64,000 nucleotides of DNA, taken from positions 434,001 to 498,000 of the forward strand of contig NZ_NXGB01000001.1 in the NCBI RefSeq assembly GCF_002850605.1, in the 5' to 3' direction. Origin of the DNA: Pasteurella oralis. Its GTDB lineage: Bacteria; Pseudomonadota; Gammaproteobacteria; Enterobacterales; Pasteurellaceae. Shown here one piece after another: positions 50,878 through 62,075 of the stretch; position 1 is the first letter of the stretch; the number at the start of each line of letters is the position of its first letter. Made by a program: the position numbers and the translations under genes. The notes beneath the pieces are model-generated. The model had not been told where the DNA came from, ran no database searches, and saw only the letters and a list, made by a program, of their open reading frames with translations.

Positions 50878-52101
50878 ATGAGCAATTTTGAGATTATCAC
50901 ACCAGATTTACCAGAGTCAGTTGCTGATGCAACTGTGGTAACTTGGCATAAAAAAGTGGGTGATACAGTAAAACGTGACGACATTTTAGTGGAAATTGAA
51001 ACAGATAAAGTTGTATTAGAAGTACCTGCGGTATCAGATGGAGTATTGGAAACGATTATTGAAGCAGAAGGGGCTACTGTAGTCAGTAAGCAGTTATTAG
51101 GCAAACTTTCTGCAATAGCAGTTGCTGGAGGTGTCACAAAAGAAACGGTCGCAACACAAGAGCCAACACCTGCAGATCGTCATAATGCCACATTAAGTAC
51201 AGAATCTATTGGCGCAGATTCAGTAAGCCCTGGCGTTCGTCGTTTACTTGCTGAACATGATTTAAATGCAGAGGAAATTAAAGGTAGTGGTGTAGGTGGT
51301 CGTATTACGCGTGAAGATGTAGAAAAAGTCTTAGCTACGAAAGCACAACAAGTTACTCAAGTCGACAGTAAGTCTGTACTTACCAATTTTAATGTTGGCA
51401 ATCGTGAAGAAAAACGTGTACCAATGACCCGTTTACGTAAGCGTATTGCTGAACGTTTATTAGAAGTGAAAAATAGTACGGCGATGTTAACCACATTTAA
51501 TGAAGTGGATATGTCACCAATTATGGAATTACGTAAAACTTATGGCGAGAAATTTGAGAAACAGCATGGCGCACGTTTAGGTTTTATGTCGTTTTATATT
51601 AAGGCTGTTGTAGAAGCGTTAAAACGTTATCCAGAAATAAATGCTTCTATTGATGGAGATGATATTGTGTATCACAACTATTTCGATATTAGTATCGCTG
51701 TGTCAACACCACGTGGTTTAGTGACCCCAGTACTACGTAATTGCGATAAATTAAGTATGGCAGATATTGAGAAAGAAATTAAAGCGTTGGCAGAAAAGGG
51801 ACGTGATGGCAAGTTGACTGTTGAAGATTTAACGGGTGGTAACTTTACGATTACGAATGGTGGTGTGTTTGGTTCATTGATGTCAACACCTATTATTAAT
51901 CCTCCACAAAGTGCGATTTTAGGTATGCACGCGATTAAAGATCGCCCTGTTGCAGTGAACGGTGAAGTCGTGATTCGTCCAATGATGTATCTAGCGCTGT
52001 CTTATGATCACCGTTTAATTGATGGACGTGAGTCTGTTGGTTTCTTAGTGGCAATTAAAGAGTTACTCGAAGATCCAACACGTTTGCTGTTGGAGATTTA
52101 A
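50878..52101 (+). CDS. sucB: Dihydrolipoyl succinyltransferase (E2) SucB
   Basis: Core of the 2-oxoglutarate dehydrogenase complex, moving the succinyl group from lipoate to CoA. The 407 residues (405 in E. coli) hold an N-terminal lipoyl domain with the modified lysine K44 in [11 protein letters not shown], an E3-binding domain ([18 protein letters not shown], near 120-155), and the catalytic domain with the histidine in [16 protein letters not shown]. Strong AAAGGAAAG ribosome site. No E3 (lpd) gene is nearby; E3 is usually shared with pyruvate dehydrogenase. Confidence 0.97.
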   Translation: MSNFEIITPDLPESVADATVVTWHKKVGDTVKRDDILVEIETDKVVLEVPAVSDGVLETIIEAEGATVVSKQLLGKLSAIAVAGGVTKETVATQEPTPADRHNATLSTESIGADSVSPGVRRLLAEHDLNAEEIKGSGVGGRITREDVEKVLATKAQQVTQVDSKSVLTNFNVGNREEKRVPMTRLRKRIAERLLEVKNSTAMLTTFNEVDMSPIMELRKTYGEKFEKQHGARLGFMSFYIKAVVEALKRYPEINASIDGDDIVYHNYFDISIAVSTPRGLVTPVLRNCDKLSMADIEKEIKALAEKGRDGKLTVEDLTGGNFTITNGGVFGSLMSTPIINPPQSAILGMHAIKDRPVAVNGEVVIRPMMYLALSYDHRLIDGRESVGFLVAIKELLEDPTRLLLEI

Positions 52102-52448
52102 ATAACGAGATCTTGGTAGAATTTAGATATCAGTATAATTTATTTTCTGCCAAATCTCCCTCGTCCCACTTTAATGCAGGATGGGGAATATTAATCAAGC
52201 AAGCAGTTAGCATCATTAAGAAAAACGTTACAAACACATCATGAAGCGATGATATGCCTGAATGGGTCCTCTTTGATCGCCTGAGCTGTAGGAAAAATTG
52301 AATGTTTAAGCGAGCTTACGAGTAAGTTTTCAATTTTTCTATTCAAAATTAAAACAAAGCGAAGAAGAGCAGTAAAGCGGAGGTGTGCTTTCTTTTGGTT
52401 ACTTTTCTTTGCACAAGTAAAGAAAAGTAACAGATACGAGGAGAAGTT
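52102..52448 (+). other. sucB-sucC intergenic region with hairpin-rich element (347 bp)
   Basis: An unusually long gap for suc genes, with base composition unlike its surroundings. It contains an 11-bp inverted repeat (GAAAAATTGAA at 52292-52302, TTCAATTTTTC at 52329-52339) and a 13-bp perfect one (52398-52410 with 52419-52431) placed just before the sucC ribosome site. Between them is an AAGCGAAG/AAGCGGAGG-type purine-rich stretch. I found no protein gene in it. Confidence 0.6.
52398..52431 (+). repeat. 13-bp inverted repeat of a GGTTACTTTTCTTT-type element
   Basis: GTTACTTTTCTTT, loop GCACAAGT, then AAAGAAAAGTAAC: a perfect stem. I recall sequences of this GGTTACTTTTCTTTGCAC type as scattered intergenic repeats in several proteobacteria; that is memory, not a search result. 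No T tract follows, and sucC starts 18 bases downstream. Confidence 0.6.
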
Positions 52449-53615
52449 ATGAACCTACACGAATACCAAGCAAAGCAAATTTTTGCTGAATATCAATTAC
52501 CAGTAGGCAGCGGTTATGCCTGTAAAAATGTAGATGAAGCCGCCGATGCCATCAAAAAGCTCAATGGTGATGTTTGGGTAGCGAAATGCCAAGTTCATGC
52601 TGGTGGACGTGGTAAAGCTGGTGGGGTGAAATTAGTACGTAATGAAGCGGAAGTACGAGCTTTTGCAGAAAAATGGTTAGGACAACGTTTGGTGACTTTC
52701 CAAACTGATACAAATGGTCAGCCGGTGAATACAATTTATGTTGAAGAAGGTTCAAATATTGAGCGTGAATTGTATTTAGGTGCTGTACTTGATCGTGCTT
52801 CACAACGTATTGTGTTTATGGTGTCCACTGAAGGTGGGGTAAATATTGAAGAAGTAGCAGAAAAAACACCGCACTTATTACATAAAATGGCGATTGATCC
52901 ACTAACAGGTGGCATGCCATACCAAGGGCGTGAACTGGCATTTAAATTAGGTTTAAAAGGCGATCAAATTAAACAATTTGCCCATATTTTTGTACAAATG
53001 GCGAAGATGTTTGTGGAAAAAGATTTAGCACTATTAGAAGTGAATCCATTGGTCGTAACAAAAGAGGGAAACTTACTTTGTTTAGATGCGAAAATTGTAG
53101 TGGATAGTAATGCGTTATACCGACAACCTACATTGAAAGCCATGCAAGATCCAAGCCAAGAAGATCCTCGTGAGGCACGCGCGGAATCTCATCAATTAAA
53201 CTATGTGGCACTAGAAGGTAATATTGGTTGTATGGTCAATGGCGCAGGTTTAGCTATGGGGACGATGGATATTATTAAATTACATGGCGGTCAACCAGCT
53301 AATTTTCTCGATGTAGGCGGTGGAGCGACTAAAGAACGTGTTGCTGAGGCATTCAAAATTATTTTATCTGATAGTGCAGTGAAAGCCGTCTTAGTCAATA
53401 TTTTCGGTGGTATCGTACGTTGTGATTTGATTGCAGAGGGAATTATTGCTGCTGTGAATGAAGTTGGCGTTAGTGTGCCAGTTGTTGTACGTTTGGAAGG
53501 AAATAATGCGCCGTTAGGGCGTGAAATTTTAGCAAATAGTGGCGTGAATATTATTGCGGCAAATACTTTAACTGATGCTGCGATTCAAGCGGTAAAAGCG
53601 GCGGAGGGAAAATAA
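52449..53615 (+). CDS. sucC: Succinyl-CoA synthetase beta subunit SucC
   Basis: ATP-grasp subunit of succinyl-CoA synthetase, which makes ATP or GTP from succinyl-CoA. The 388 residues equal the E. coli length. Visible are [19 protein letters not shown], the nucleotide-binding [18 protein letters not shown], the LLEVNPLVV metal-site segment and the succinate-side [22 protein letters not shown] precedes the ATG. One base separates it from sucD, so the subunits are made together. Confidence 0.97.
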   Translation: MNLHEYQAKQIFAEYQLPVGSGYACKNVDEAADAIKKLNGDVWVAKCQVHAGGRGKAGGVKLVRNEAEVRAFAEKWLGQRLVTFQTDTNGQPVNTIYVEEGSNIERELYLGAVLDRASQRIVFMVSTEGGVNIEEVAEKTPHLLHKMAIDPLTGGMPYQGRELAFKLGLKGDQIKQFAHIFVQMAKMFVEKDLALLEVNPLVVTKEGNLLCLDAKIVVDSNALYRQPTLKAMQDPSQEDPREARAESHQLNYVALEGNIGCMVNGAGLAMGTMDIIKLHGGQPANFLDVGGGATKERVAEAFKIILSDSAVKAVLVNIFGGIVRCDLIAEGIIAAVNEVGVSVPVVVRLEGNNAPLGREILANSGVNIIAANTLTDAAIQAVKAAEGK

Positions 53616-53616
53616 T

Positions 53617-54486
53617 ATGTCTATTTTAATTGATAAAGAGACTAAAGTGATTTGCCAAGGTTTTACGGGCGGACAAGGTACATTCCATTCTGAACAAGCA
53701 TTAGCCTATGGTACACAGCTGGTGGGTGGTGTTTCGCCAGGAAAAGGCGGTACAACCCATTTAGGATTACCTGTTTTTAATACAGTGCGTGATGCAGTTG
53801 AGGTAACTGGTGCTACTGCAACAGTAATTTATGTACCTGCACCGGGTTGTAAAGATGCCATTTTAGAAGCCATTGATGCAGGAATTGAATTAGTGATTTG
53901 TATTACTGAAGGGATTCCAACCCTAGATATGTTACAAGTGAAACAACGCTTAAACCAAACTGGTGTACGTATGATCGGTCCTAATTGTCCAGGGGTGATT
54001 ACTCCAGAAGAATGTAAGATTGGGATTATGCCAGGTAATATTCATAAAAAAGGTAAAATTGGGATTGTTTCACGTTCAGGTACATTGACCTATGAAGCAG
54101 TGAAACAAACTACTGATGAGGGCTTTGGGCAATCTACTTGTGTTGGTATCGGTGGTGATCCAATTCCAGGCTCAAACTTCATTGATATCTTGAAATTATT
54201 CCAAGATGATCCACAAACAGAAGCCATCGTTATGATTGGTGAAATTGGCGGTTCGGCGGAAGAAGAAGCTGCCGCCTTTATTAAAAACTATGTCACAAAG
54301 CCAGTGGTGAGCTATATTGCTGGTGTCACCGCACCAAAAGGTAAACGTATGGGGCATGCAGGTGCGATTATCAGTGGTGGGAAAGGTACAGCAGATGAGA
54401 AATTCGCTGCCCTCGAAGCGGCAGGTGTGAAAACCGTGAGAAGTCTAGCGGAAATCGGTGTTGCGCTAAAATCTCTGTTAAAATAA
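53617..54486 (+). CDS. sucD: Succinyl-CoA synthetase alpha subunit SucD
   Basis: Carries the phosphohistidine and CoA site of succinyl-CoA synthetase. The 289 residues (289 in E. coli) show the CoA-binding Rossmann start [57 protein letters not shown] and the phosphorylated histidine in [19 protein letters not shown]. Last gene of the suc block; a single USS at 54487-54495 touches the stop codon and a terminator follows. Confidence 0.97.
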   Translation: MSILIDKETKVICQGFTGGQGTFHSEQALAYGTQLVGGVSPGKGGTTHLGLPVFNTVRDAVEVTGATATVIYVPAPGCKDAILEAIDAGIELVICITEGIPTLDMLQVKQRLNQTGVRMIGPNCPGVITPEECKIGIMPGNIHKKGKIGIVSRSGTLTYEAVKQTTDEGFGQSTCVGIGGDPIPGSNFIDILKLFQDDPQTEAIVMIGEIGGSAEEEAAAFIKNYVTKPVVSYIAGVTAPKGKRMGHAGAIISGGKGTADEKFAALEAAGVKTVRSLAEIGVALKSLLK

Positions 54487-54509
54487 ACCGCACTTTTGTG
54501 TCGACAACA

Positions 54510-54536
54510 AAAAAGGCTGTTTAACACAGCCTTTTT
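54510..54536. terminator. Bidirectional terminator between sucD and adk
   Basis: AAAAAGGCTGT (54510-54520) and ACAGCCTTTTT (54526-54536) form a perfect 11-bp stem with a 5-base loop; A and T runs on the two sides serve both directions for the convergent sucD and adk. Confidence 0.9.
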
Positions 54537-54553
54537 CATTGGATCAAAGTAAA

Positions 54554-55276
<723 letters not shown>

Positions 55277-55351
55277 TCATGTTTTTTGATAGTAAAACAA
55301 AACGATTAATAGTTGCCCAATTCATTGGAAATGTCAACCGTTGAAAACGGG

Positions 55352-56635
55352 TTAAGCTTGTTTCTCTGTTTGAGTATTGTCATGCCAGGGTGCTACTTTA
55401 AATAGCATTAACATACCTGGAATTGCGGCAAAGAAACAAATCCAAAAGAAAGTGTAGTAGCCATGATTAGCCACAATGACACCTGAAAATGCACTAAACA
55501 CTTTACTTGGGATGGCGGCTAAACTGGTAAAAATAGCTAATTGAGTTGCAGTGTAAAGTGGATTGGTTTCTCGTGCCATAAATGCCACAAATGCCGCTGT
55601 GCCTAAACCAACACCAATATATTCACCAATAATCACTGTAGTTAACACAAAAAACTCAAAAGAACCAATGGTTTCAAATTTGCCGTAACTTGCCATCCAA
55701 ACAAAACCAAGAATTGTGATTAATTGTACGAAACCAAATAACCATAAAGAACGATTAACGCCTAAACGCAGCATTAAAATACCACCTAATATGCCTGAGA
55801 TAATTAATGCCCAAAACGAATTAAGTTTTACTACTGTACCAATGTCTGCTGTGCTAAATCCCATATCTAAAATAAATTTGGTTTGTAGTGATGTTGCAAG
55901 AGAGTCACCAAATTTATAGAGGAAAATAAACAAGATTAAACCCAGTGCAGAAGCGACACCTTTGCGAGTGAAGAATTCTTTAAATGGCAATGCAAAGGCA
56001 TGATAGAAAGGCAAAGTGCGGTCGATTTGTGGGACATTTGGCTCTTTACTGAGAAACAGTGAAAGTATTAAGCCAGGGATCATAAATAATGCGGTGAAAA
56101 TAAAGACTATATCCCAAGGCAGGCTGCCTGCTAAAATCAGAGATAAACCACCAGGGATTAAGCCTGAAATACGATAAGCATTAACATGAATAGAGTTACC
56201 TAATCCGAGTTCTTCGTCACTTAAAATCTCACGTCGATAAGCATCAATGACAATATCTTGCACAGCCGAGAATACAGCAATTATCGTTGAAATAATGGCG
56301 ACTGTTTGGATATTTTCTGCAGGGTTATATTGACCAAGGAGAATAAGTAATCCAAGTAAGCCAATTTGAGTTATAAACATCCAACTACGACGGCGACCTA
56401 AAAAATTAGGGTAGTAGCGATCGAGTAATGGCGAAATAATAAATTTCCAAGTATAGGGAAAGCCAATCAAGGTAAAGAGACCAATTGTTTTTACATCGAC
56501 ATTACTCGAAGAAAGCCAAGCTGGCACCATTTGGAATAGAACATATAAGGGTAAGCCAGAACTGAAGCCCGTAAAAATACAAAGTAACATATTACGGCTA
56601 AAAATCTGCGACAGTAAACTTGGTTTGTTTTGCAT
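55352..56635 (-). CDS. ampG: Muropeptide permease AmpG (MFS)
   Basis: Inner-membrane transporter that brings GlcNAc-anhydroMurNAc peptides back into the cell for wall recycling. The 427-residue protein is hydrophobic throughout with about 12 helices. Family segments are LCIFTGFSSGLPLYVLFQM, FPYTWKFIISPLLDRYYP, LGRRRSWMFITQ and AVQDIVIDAYRREIL. It is shorter than E. coli AmpG (491), which has two extra C-terminal helices. A USS at 56014-56022 is inside the coding sequence. galE ends right upstream, two bases away. Confidence 0.88.
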   Translation of the reverse strand: MQNKPSLLSQIFSRNMLLCIFTGFSSGLPLYVLFQMVPAWLSSSNVDVKTIGLFTLIGFPYTWKFIISPLLDRYYPNFLGRRRSWMFITQIGLLGLLILLGQYNPAENIQTVAIISTIIAVFSAVQDIVIDAYRREILSDEELGLGNSIHVNAYRISGLIPGGLSLILAGSLPWDIVFIFTALFMIPGLILSLFLSKEPNVPQIDRTLPFYHAFALPFKEFFTRKGVASALGLILFIFLYKFGDSLATSLQTKFILDMGFSTADIGTVVKLNSFWALIISGILGGILMLRLGVNRSLWLFGFVQLITILGFVWMASYGKFETIGSFEFFVLTTVIIGEYIGVGLGTAAFVAFMARETNPLYTATQLAIFTSLAAIPSKVFSAFSGVIVANHGYYTFFWICFFAAIPGMLMLFKVAPWHDNTQTEKQA

Positions 56636-56637
56636 AA

Positions 56638-57654
56638 TTAATCTCGATATCCTTTAGGATTATTTTTTTGCCAGTTCCACGTGTCTTTCATCATTTGCTC
56701 GAGACCACGATCAGCACACCAGTCTAATTCTTGTTTAGCGAGGTTTGGATCGGAATAACAAGTTGCAATATCACCTGGGCGGCGCTCTACTAGTTTGTAA
56801 GGAATTTTTATTTGGTTAGCTTGCTCAAAGGCTTTTACCATATCAAGCACAGAATAGCCTGTACCAGTTCCTAAATTGTAGATATGTAAACCTGCATCAT
56901 TTTCATGACGAGCTAAGGCTTTCAAATGCCCAATGGCAAGATCAACAACATGAATATAATCACGTACACCAGTACCATCATGTGTATCATAGTCACTACC
57001 AAATACGGCAAGTTGTGGTAATTTACCAATAGCAACTTGGCTGATATAAGGGAGTAAGTTATTTGGAATTCCATTTGGATCTTCACCGATTAAACCACTT
57101 TCGTGCGCGCCTACTGGATTGAAGTAACGTAAGATGATGATACTAAATTCAGGGCTTGCTGTTGCAATATCACTAAGGATTTGTTCCACCATAAATTTTG
57201 AAGTGCCATAAGGGTTAGTGGTGCCACCTACTTTACAACTTTCTGTGATAGGGATAATTTCTGGATCACCATAAACTGTGGCGGAAGAACTGAATACCAA
57301 ATTCCGTACACCTGCTTTTTTCATTTCTTGTATTAAAACTAAAGAGCCTGTGACGTTATTCATATAGTATTCAGCAGGTTTTTGTACGCTTTCACCTACG
57401 GCTTTTAGTCCGGCAAAATGAATGACTGATTGGATCGTATTTTCTGCAAAAATCTTTTGTAAAAGTGCAGTATCTAAAATATCACCTTGGTAGAATTTAA
57501 CTGATTTGCCTGTAATTTGAGAAACGCGCTCAAGGGACTTGGGAGAAGAGTTACAAAGATTATCTAAAACAACAACTTCTTTATTTGCATTAAGTAGTTC
57601 AACAACAGTATGTGAGCCGATATAACCAGCACCACCAGTGACGAGAATTGCCAT
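56638..57654 (-). CDS. galE: UDP-glucose 4-epimerase GalE
   Basis: Interconverts UDP-glucose and UDP-galactose, needed for galactose use and for surface polysaccharide or LPS sugars. The 338 residues match E. coli GalE in length. NAD-binding [10 protein letters not shown] at the start, [10 protein letters not shown] with the catalytic serine region, the YxxxK pair in [12 protein letters not shown], and RYFNPVGAH. The frame runs 35 codons further upstream, but MAILVTGG with AAGGAC upstream is the proper start. It sits next to ampG and not in a gal operon. Confidence 0.96.
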   Translation of the reverse strand: MAILVTGGAGYIGSHTVVELLNANKEVVVLDNLCNSSPKSLERVSQITGKSVKFYQGDILDTALLQKIFAENTIQSVIHFAGLKAVGESVQKPAEYYMNNVTGSLVLIQEMKKAGVRNLVFSSSATVYGDPEIIPITESCKVGGTTNPYGTSKFMVEQILSDIATASPEFSIIILRYFNPVGAHESGLIGEDPNGIPNNLLPYISQVAIGKLPQLAVFGSDYDTHDGTGVRDYIHVVDLAIGHLKALARHENDAGLHIYNLGTGTGYSVLDMVKAFEQANQIKIPYKLVERRPGDIATCYSDPNLAKQELDWCADRGLEQMMKDTWNWQKNNPKGYRD

Positions 57655-57837
57655 AATTATGTCCTTAGTTGCTTTGATTTCTAAACAAAAAGAATTAACA
57701 GTATAAATCTTTCCGCTTGGAAGTGAAAGAAATAGCACAAAAATTAGTAATAGTACCATTTACTCTTGCTGTTTTTTTATGTAAATTTAATACTTTCTAG
57801 TCGTCTGGTATTTTATAAAGTTTTAAGGATAAACCGT

Positions 57838-58242
57838 ATGAATTGGTATTTTCATGTATTAAAAAATTATGTGACATTTAGTGGTAGAGCAGGGCGCAAA
57901 GAGTTTTGGATGTTCACTTTAATTCAGTTTATCATCATCGTATTGCTTTTTATTGTAGACATTAATAATGGAACATATAATTCTGATGTTGAAATGGGGC
58001 TTTTATCTGGTATTTATATTTTATTGACTTTCTTACCTACGTTAGCTGTCACGGCTCGCCGTTTACATGATATGAATCATAGTGCTTGGTGGCTTTTACT
58101 TAATTTGATTCCTATTGGTCAGATAGCCTTACTCGCTTTGTGTTGCGCGAAAAGTACACCGGGTACGAATCGTTTTGGACCAAACCCCAAAGAAATCGAT
58201 ATGAATAATGAATCTAAAAATGACACAACGTTAATCAGTTAA
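57838..58242 (+). CDS. DUF805 inner-membrane protein
   Basis: A 134-residue membrane protein of the DUF805 (YhaH/YiaW-like) family, function unknown. The family hallmark is clear: MNWYFHVLKNYVTFSGRAGR-KEFW at the start, with membrane helices following, and AVTARRLHDMNHSAWWLLLN near residue 85. The polar C-terminal tail GTNRFGPNPKEID is also typical. The frame opens at 57766 with a spurious extension; AAGGAT precedes the chosen ATG at 57838. Divergent from galE and followed by a terminator. Confidence 0.88.
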   Translation: MNWYFHVLKNYVTFSGRAGRKEFWMFTLIQFIIIVLLFIVDINNGTYNSDVEMGLLSGIYILLTFLPTLAVTARRLHDMNHSAWWLLLNLIPIGQIALLALCCAKSTPGTNRFGPNPKEIDMNNESKNDTTLIS

Positions 58243-58261
58243 TTTGATTAGAAAAACAAAG

Positions 58262-58292
58262 AATCGGCATCATTTAGATGTCGATTTTTTTT
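58262..58292 (+). terminator. Intrinsic terminator after the DUF805 gene
   Basis: AATCGGCATC (58262-58271) pairs with GATGTCGATT (58277-58286) with one G-U pair, 5-base loop, then a run of T to 58292. Confidence 0.8.
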
Positions 58293-58315
58293 GTTATTTT
58301 CCGCTAAAATACCTG

Positions 58316-58331
58316 ACGCAAACGTTTACTA
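58316..58331 (+). promoter_or_regulatory. Putative PurR operator before the purine permease
   Basis: ACGCAAACGTTTACTA matches the first 12 bases of the known PurR box ACGCAAACGTTTGCGT exactly. It overlaps the -35 of a plausible promoter (TTTACT at 58325-58330, TAGAAT at 58347-58352, spacer 16). PurR is the purine-responsive repressor; binding is inferred. Confidence 0.6.
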
Positions 58332-58398
58332 TTGAAAATTTTAGCGTAGAATATGCGCTTATTTTTTATTTTTATTACTTTTCACTTAAGGAAACAAT

Positions 58399-59712
58399 AT
58401 GTCTTTAGAAAAACATTTTGAAGTTACTAAACGTGGCTCAAGTGTGCGTCAGGAAGTGATTGCGGGTTTAACTACGTTTTTAGCTATGGTGTACTCCGTT
58501 ATCGTCGTACCTAATATGCTTGGTGCCGCAGGTTTCCCTGCTGAATCAGTGTTTATTGCAACTTGTTTAGTCGCAGGGTTAGGCTCAATTTTAATTGGCT
58601 TATGGGCAAATGTACCTATGGCGATTGGTTGTGCAATATCTTTAACCGCATTTACCGCATTTAGCTTAGTGTTAGGTCAACAGGTTAGTATTCCTGTGGC
58701 ATTAGGTGCGGTATTCTTAATGGGGGTTGTGTTTACTCTCATTTCTGCAACTGGGATTCGTGCTTGGATTTTACGTAACCTACCAATCAGTATTGCGCAT
58801 GGTGCTGGTATCGGTATCGGTCTATTCTTATTATTAATTGCAGCGAACGGTGTGGGTTTAGTGGTAAGTAATCAAGCTGGTTTACCTGTAAAATTAGGTG
58901 ACTTTACGTCGTTTCCTGTGTTGATGGCATTAATCGGTTTAGCCTTAATTATCGGCTTAGAAAGAATGCAGGTAAAAGGCGGTATTTTGTGGGTGATCAT
59001 TGCAATTACAATGGTAGGTCTTATTTTTGATCCAAATGTGAAGTTCGGTGGTCAAATTTTTAAAATGCCAACTTTTGGTGAAAATTCGTTATTCTTACAA
59101 TTAGACATTATGGGGGCATTACAGCCTGCAATTTTACCCGTAGTATTTGCACTGGTAATGACGGCTGTTTTTGACGCAACAGGAACAATTCGTGCAGTTG
59201 CTGGTCAAGCAAATTTATTAGATAAAGATGGTCAGATTATTAATGGCGGTAAAGCATTAACTTCAGACTCAGTAAGTAGTATTTTATCTGGGGTGTTTGG
59301 TACTGCACCAGCAGCGGTTTATATTGAATCTGCGGCGGGAACAGCAGCAGGAGGGAAAACAGGGATTACTGCTGTAGTAGTTGGTGTATTATTCTTATTA
59401 ATGTTGTTTTTCCAACCGTTAGCATTCTTAGTACCGGGGTACGCTACTGCGCCTGCATTAATGTATGTTGGTTTATTAATGTTAAGTAATGTAAGCAAAT
59501 TAGATTTCAATGATTTCATTGGTGCAATGAGCGGTCTAGTTTGTGCTGTGTTTATCGTATTAACAGCCAATATCGTGACAGGTATTATGTTAGGCTTTGC
59601 AACATTAGTGATTGGTCGTTTAGTGTCTGGTGAATATAAAAAATTAAATCTTGGCACGGTGGTCATTGCTATTGCGTTAGTCGCATTTTATGTCGGAGGC
59701 TGGGCAATATAA
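58399..59712 (+). CDS. NCS2-family purine nucleobase permease (AzgA/GhxP-like)
   Basis: A 437-residue inner-membrane transporter of the COG2252 branch of NCS2, whose E. coli members import adenine or guanine/hypoxanthine with protons. Visible markers are [20 protein letters not shown], the central [19 protein letters not shown], and [20 protein letters not shown], which form the substrate and ion site in this family. Exact substrate is undecided; a PurR-like operator upstream supports a purine. I give no symbol because the E. coli paralogues cannot be told apart by eye. Confidence 0.85.
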   Translation: MSLEKHFEVTKRGSSVRQEVIAGLTTFLAMVYSVIVVPNMLGAAGFPAESVFIATCLVAGLGSILIGLWANVPMAIGCAISLTAFTAFSLVLGQQVSIPVALGAVFLMGVVFTLISATGIRAWILRNLPISIAHGAGIGIGLFLLLIAANGVGLVVSNQAGLPVKLGDFTSFPVLMALIGLALIIGLERMQVKGGILWVIIAITMVGLIFDPNVKFGGQIFKMPTFGENSLFLQLDIMGALQPAILPVVFALVMTAVFDATGTIRAVAGQANLLDKDGQIINGGKALTSDSVSSILSGVFGTAPAAVYIESAAGTAAGGKTGITAVVVGVLFLLMLFFQPLAFLVPGYATAPALMYVGLLMLSNVSKLDFNDFIGAMSGLVCAVFIVLTANIVTGIMLGFATLVIGRLVSGEYKKLNLGTVVIAIALVAFYVGGWAI

Positions 59713-59759
59713 TTTGTTTTGATATTAATATAATGAAGGGCAGCGATCATAATCTGCCC

Positions 59760-61073
59760 TTAATTTTTTTCTTCTGAACAAACTACAAAAAAACCAACCG
59801 CACTTTTTAAGGTATTACCATAGAAAATCAATGGGATACGTTGCCGTTGCCAAACGGGTACATTTAATTGCTGCCAGATTTTTTTAATCTCTTTATTAGC
59901 GGATTTTTCAGTTAAACGGACTTTACCAGAATAACCAAAGCGTACTTGGATAGGGCTGGTGGTAAAAGGTAATTCGCTACTTAATTGCTGCTGAGAACAT
60001 TGCCAACGTGCGATAAGTTTTTGGGATTTTTGTTGTAATGTTAGGCTACCCAATTGATCAGGTAGTTGGATTGTTTCGCCAATGTGAATGTTAAGTGCAA
60101 TCTGTGTCAGATTAGCAAATTGGCATGTCATATAGAGTCGTTGTTGATAGCGGCGAATAATTTGGCTACCTAATTGAAACCGTGGCTGACTGTCTGGCTT
60201 AGCAAAAATGACATCTTGGATGATTTGTGTTAGTTGTAATAAGGAAGGCATCGGCACTTGCCATTCTGCTAGCCATAAGCGTAATAAGGCTTTTTGTTTT
60301 AAAGCTGAAAAAGTGGCAAATTGACTGATATTAAAAGTGCGGTCAGTTTTATCAAAATTTTGTGTAAATTCTTCGCTAAGTAATTCATTGAGCAATTGTT
60401 GTTGTTCAAAACAATGTTGGGCAGAACGTTGTACTGCTAAATCAAAATGAGCCCAACGTTGGCGTAGATGAGGCAAAATTGCATTGCGTAGAAAGTTGCG
60501 TTCATAGCGGTTATCAATATTGCTTTCATCTTCAATCCAAGTTAATTCTTCAGACTGTACAAATTGTTCTAATTCTATGCGAGTAAAGTTAAGGAGTGGG
60601 CGGAAAATAGGTAAATGATAGAGCGTACTTTGCACTTGCATTGCGCTTAATCCTTGTAGACCGCTACCACGCTTTAAGGCAAGAAAAAAAGTTTCTGTTT
60701 GATCTTGTAAATGATGTGCAGTGACCAGCATTTCATGAGGCAAAATATGATGTGCAATGGCTTGATAACGCGCTTCTCTTGCTCCTGCTTCAATACCATT
60801 ACTACTACTATCTACTTGTACTTTTTCAATAATTAAGGGCACTTGTAATTGTTCACAAATTTGCTGGCAATGTTGCGCCCAGTAATTGGCATTTTGGCTT
60901 AACCCATGATGGATATGAATTGCTCTAAGTTGTAAGTGCGGTCTATTTTTACGCAATTTTGCTAACAATAAAAGTAGTGCAGTCGAATCCAAACCGCCAC
61001 TAAAACCAATTAAAAATTGGTTTTGGTCGGGAGTATGTTGATCAATTTGTGTTTGGAATCGTGGTAATAGCAT
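59760..61073 (-). CDS. tilS: tRNA(Ile)-lysidine synthase TilS
   Basis: Converts the wobble cytidine of the CAU tRNA-Ile to lysidine so that it reads AUA. The 437 residues (432 in E. coli) have the PP-loop [13 protein letters not shown] near residue 25, [26 protein letters not shown], and [16 protein letters not shown], with the C-terminal TilS domain ([18 protein letters not shown]). Three exact USS copies lie in the gene (59797, 60335 and 60934), more than in any neighbour. Follows pdxY on the minus strand. Confidence 0.94.
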   Translation of the reverse strand: MLLPRFQTQIDQHTPDQNQFLIGFSGGLDSTALLLLLAKLRKNRPHLQLRAIHIHHGLSQNANYWAQHCQQICEQLQVPLIIEKVQVDSSSNGIEAGAREARYQAIAHHILPHEMLVTAHHLQDQTETFFLALKRGSGLQGLSAMQVQSTLYHLPIFRPLLNFTRIELEQFVQSEELTWIEDESNIDNRYERNFLRNAILPHLRQRWAHFDLAVQRSAQHCFEQQQLLNELLSEEFTQNFDKTDRTFNISQFATFSALKQKALLRLWLAEWQVPMPSLLQLTQIIQDVIFAKPDSQPRFQLGSQIIRRYQQRLYMTCQFANLTQIALNIHIGETIQLPDQLGSLTLQQKSQKLIARWQCSQQQLSSELPFTTSPIQVRFGYSGKVRLTEKSANKEIKKIWQQLNVPVWQRQRIPLIFYGNTLKSAVGFFVVCSEEKN

Positions 61074-61092
61074 AGGTGTTTTGATTAAAGTT

Positions 61093-61118
61093 AAAGGACG
61101 TTAATTGTAACGTCCTTT
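61093..61118 (-). terminator. Hairpin between pdxY and tilS
   Basis: AAAGGACGTTA (61093-61103) and TAACGTCCTTT (61108-61118) form a perfect 11-bp stem with a 4-base loop. On the minus strand the tail is only moderately T-rich, so it may be a partial stop. Confidence 0.6.
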
Positions 61119-61128
61119 GGATTTGAAA

Positions 61129-61989
61129 TTAAGCGATTTTCACTGCTTTATATTGACTGATAGGCTTCATAATATAGTCACGAGCCGCAATAATTTGTAG
61201 TTCATAATTATCTTTTTGCTGAGTAACAGTCATTACATCATTGACAGCATTTGCAGTATGCTCAAAAGCTTCAAGGTCAGATTTGCCATTGAGTAAATTA
61301 GCAATAAATAATCCTGCGGTTAAATCACCGACGCCAACAGGCTCTTTACGGAATTGATGTAAAGGACGGCTGATGTGCCACATTCCCTCTTGATTCGCTA
61401 ATAGCATTTCAAATTGAGTGGTATCTTTACCCACTTTACTTAGGTGTTTCACTAACACTTTTTTTGGACCTTTAGAGAGAATGATTTTAACTGCTGCTAA
61501 CGCTTGCTCAAAATTTTGAACAGACAAGCCACTTAATTCACGTAATTCAACGAGATTAGGGGTGATTAAGTCTGCTTCAGCCATTGCCAAATTAATTAAT
61601 CCTTCTTTGACACCTTCCGCGACGATACAGCCTTTGTCTGGATGTCCCATGACTGGGTCACATAAGTAAAGTGCATTTGGATTTTTTGTTTTGACAAATC
61701 GTACTGCATTGATAATTTCTTCTACTTGTTCAGCTGAACCAATATAACCTGAAACAACGGCATCACATAAATGTAATGCGTTAATAGCATCAATACCACG
61801 TACAATTTCGCCAATTTGTTCTTTTGGAATAACCATACCTGTCCATTTACCATATTGGGTATGGTTAGAAAATTGCACGGTATTTAGCGCCCAAACATCA
61901 ACGCCTAAAAGTTGCATAGGAAAAGTGGCTGATTTGTTACCTGCATAGCCATAAACAACATGAGATTGAATTGAAAGAATGTGTTTCAT
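61129..61989 (-). CDS. pdxY: Pyridoxal kinase PdxY
   Basis: Phosphorylates pyridoxal in vitamin B6 salvage (ribokinase-like fold). The 286 residues (287 in E. coli) show [20 protein letters not shown] with the pyridoxal-binding region, [39 protein letters not shown], and the anion-hole and catalytic base in [11 protein letters not shown]. This GVGD set separates PdxY from PdxK. It lies between accA and tilS, all on the minus strand. Confidence 0.94.
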   Translation of the reverse strand: MKHILSIQSHVVYGYAGNKSATFPMQLLGVDVWALNTVQFSNHTQYGKWTGMVIPKEQIGEIVRGIDAINALHLCDAVVSGYIGSAEQVEEIINAVRFVKTKNPNALYLCDPVMGHPDKGCIVAEGVKEGLINLAMAEADLITPNLVELRELSGLSVQNFEQALAAVKIILSKGPKKVLVKHLSKVGKDTTQFEMLLANQEGMWHISRPLHQFRKEPVGVGDLTAGLFIANLLNGKSDLEAFEHTANAVNDVMTVTQQKDNYELQIIAARDYIMKPISQYKAVKIA

Positions 61990-62075
61990 GATGACTCCTG
62001 AAATAAAATTGTTGCGTTATGATCAAAAACGGCATAATGCAGAGATATACATTATGCCATTGAGTAAATTAATGA

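Noticed and set aside
57655-57759. N-terminal extension of galE with a hydrophobic stretch that looks like a signal peptide
   Set aside because: GalE is cytosolic and the ATG at 57654 has a ribosome site and gives exactly 338 residues; the extension is the untranslated leader.
57766-57837. Longer start for the DUF805 gene
   Set aside because: The family begins at MNWYFHVLKNY, and AAGGAT is placed for the ATG at 57838.
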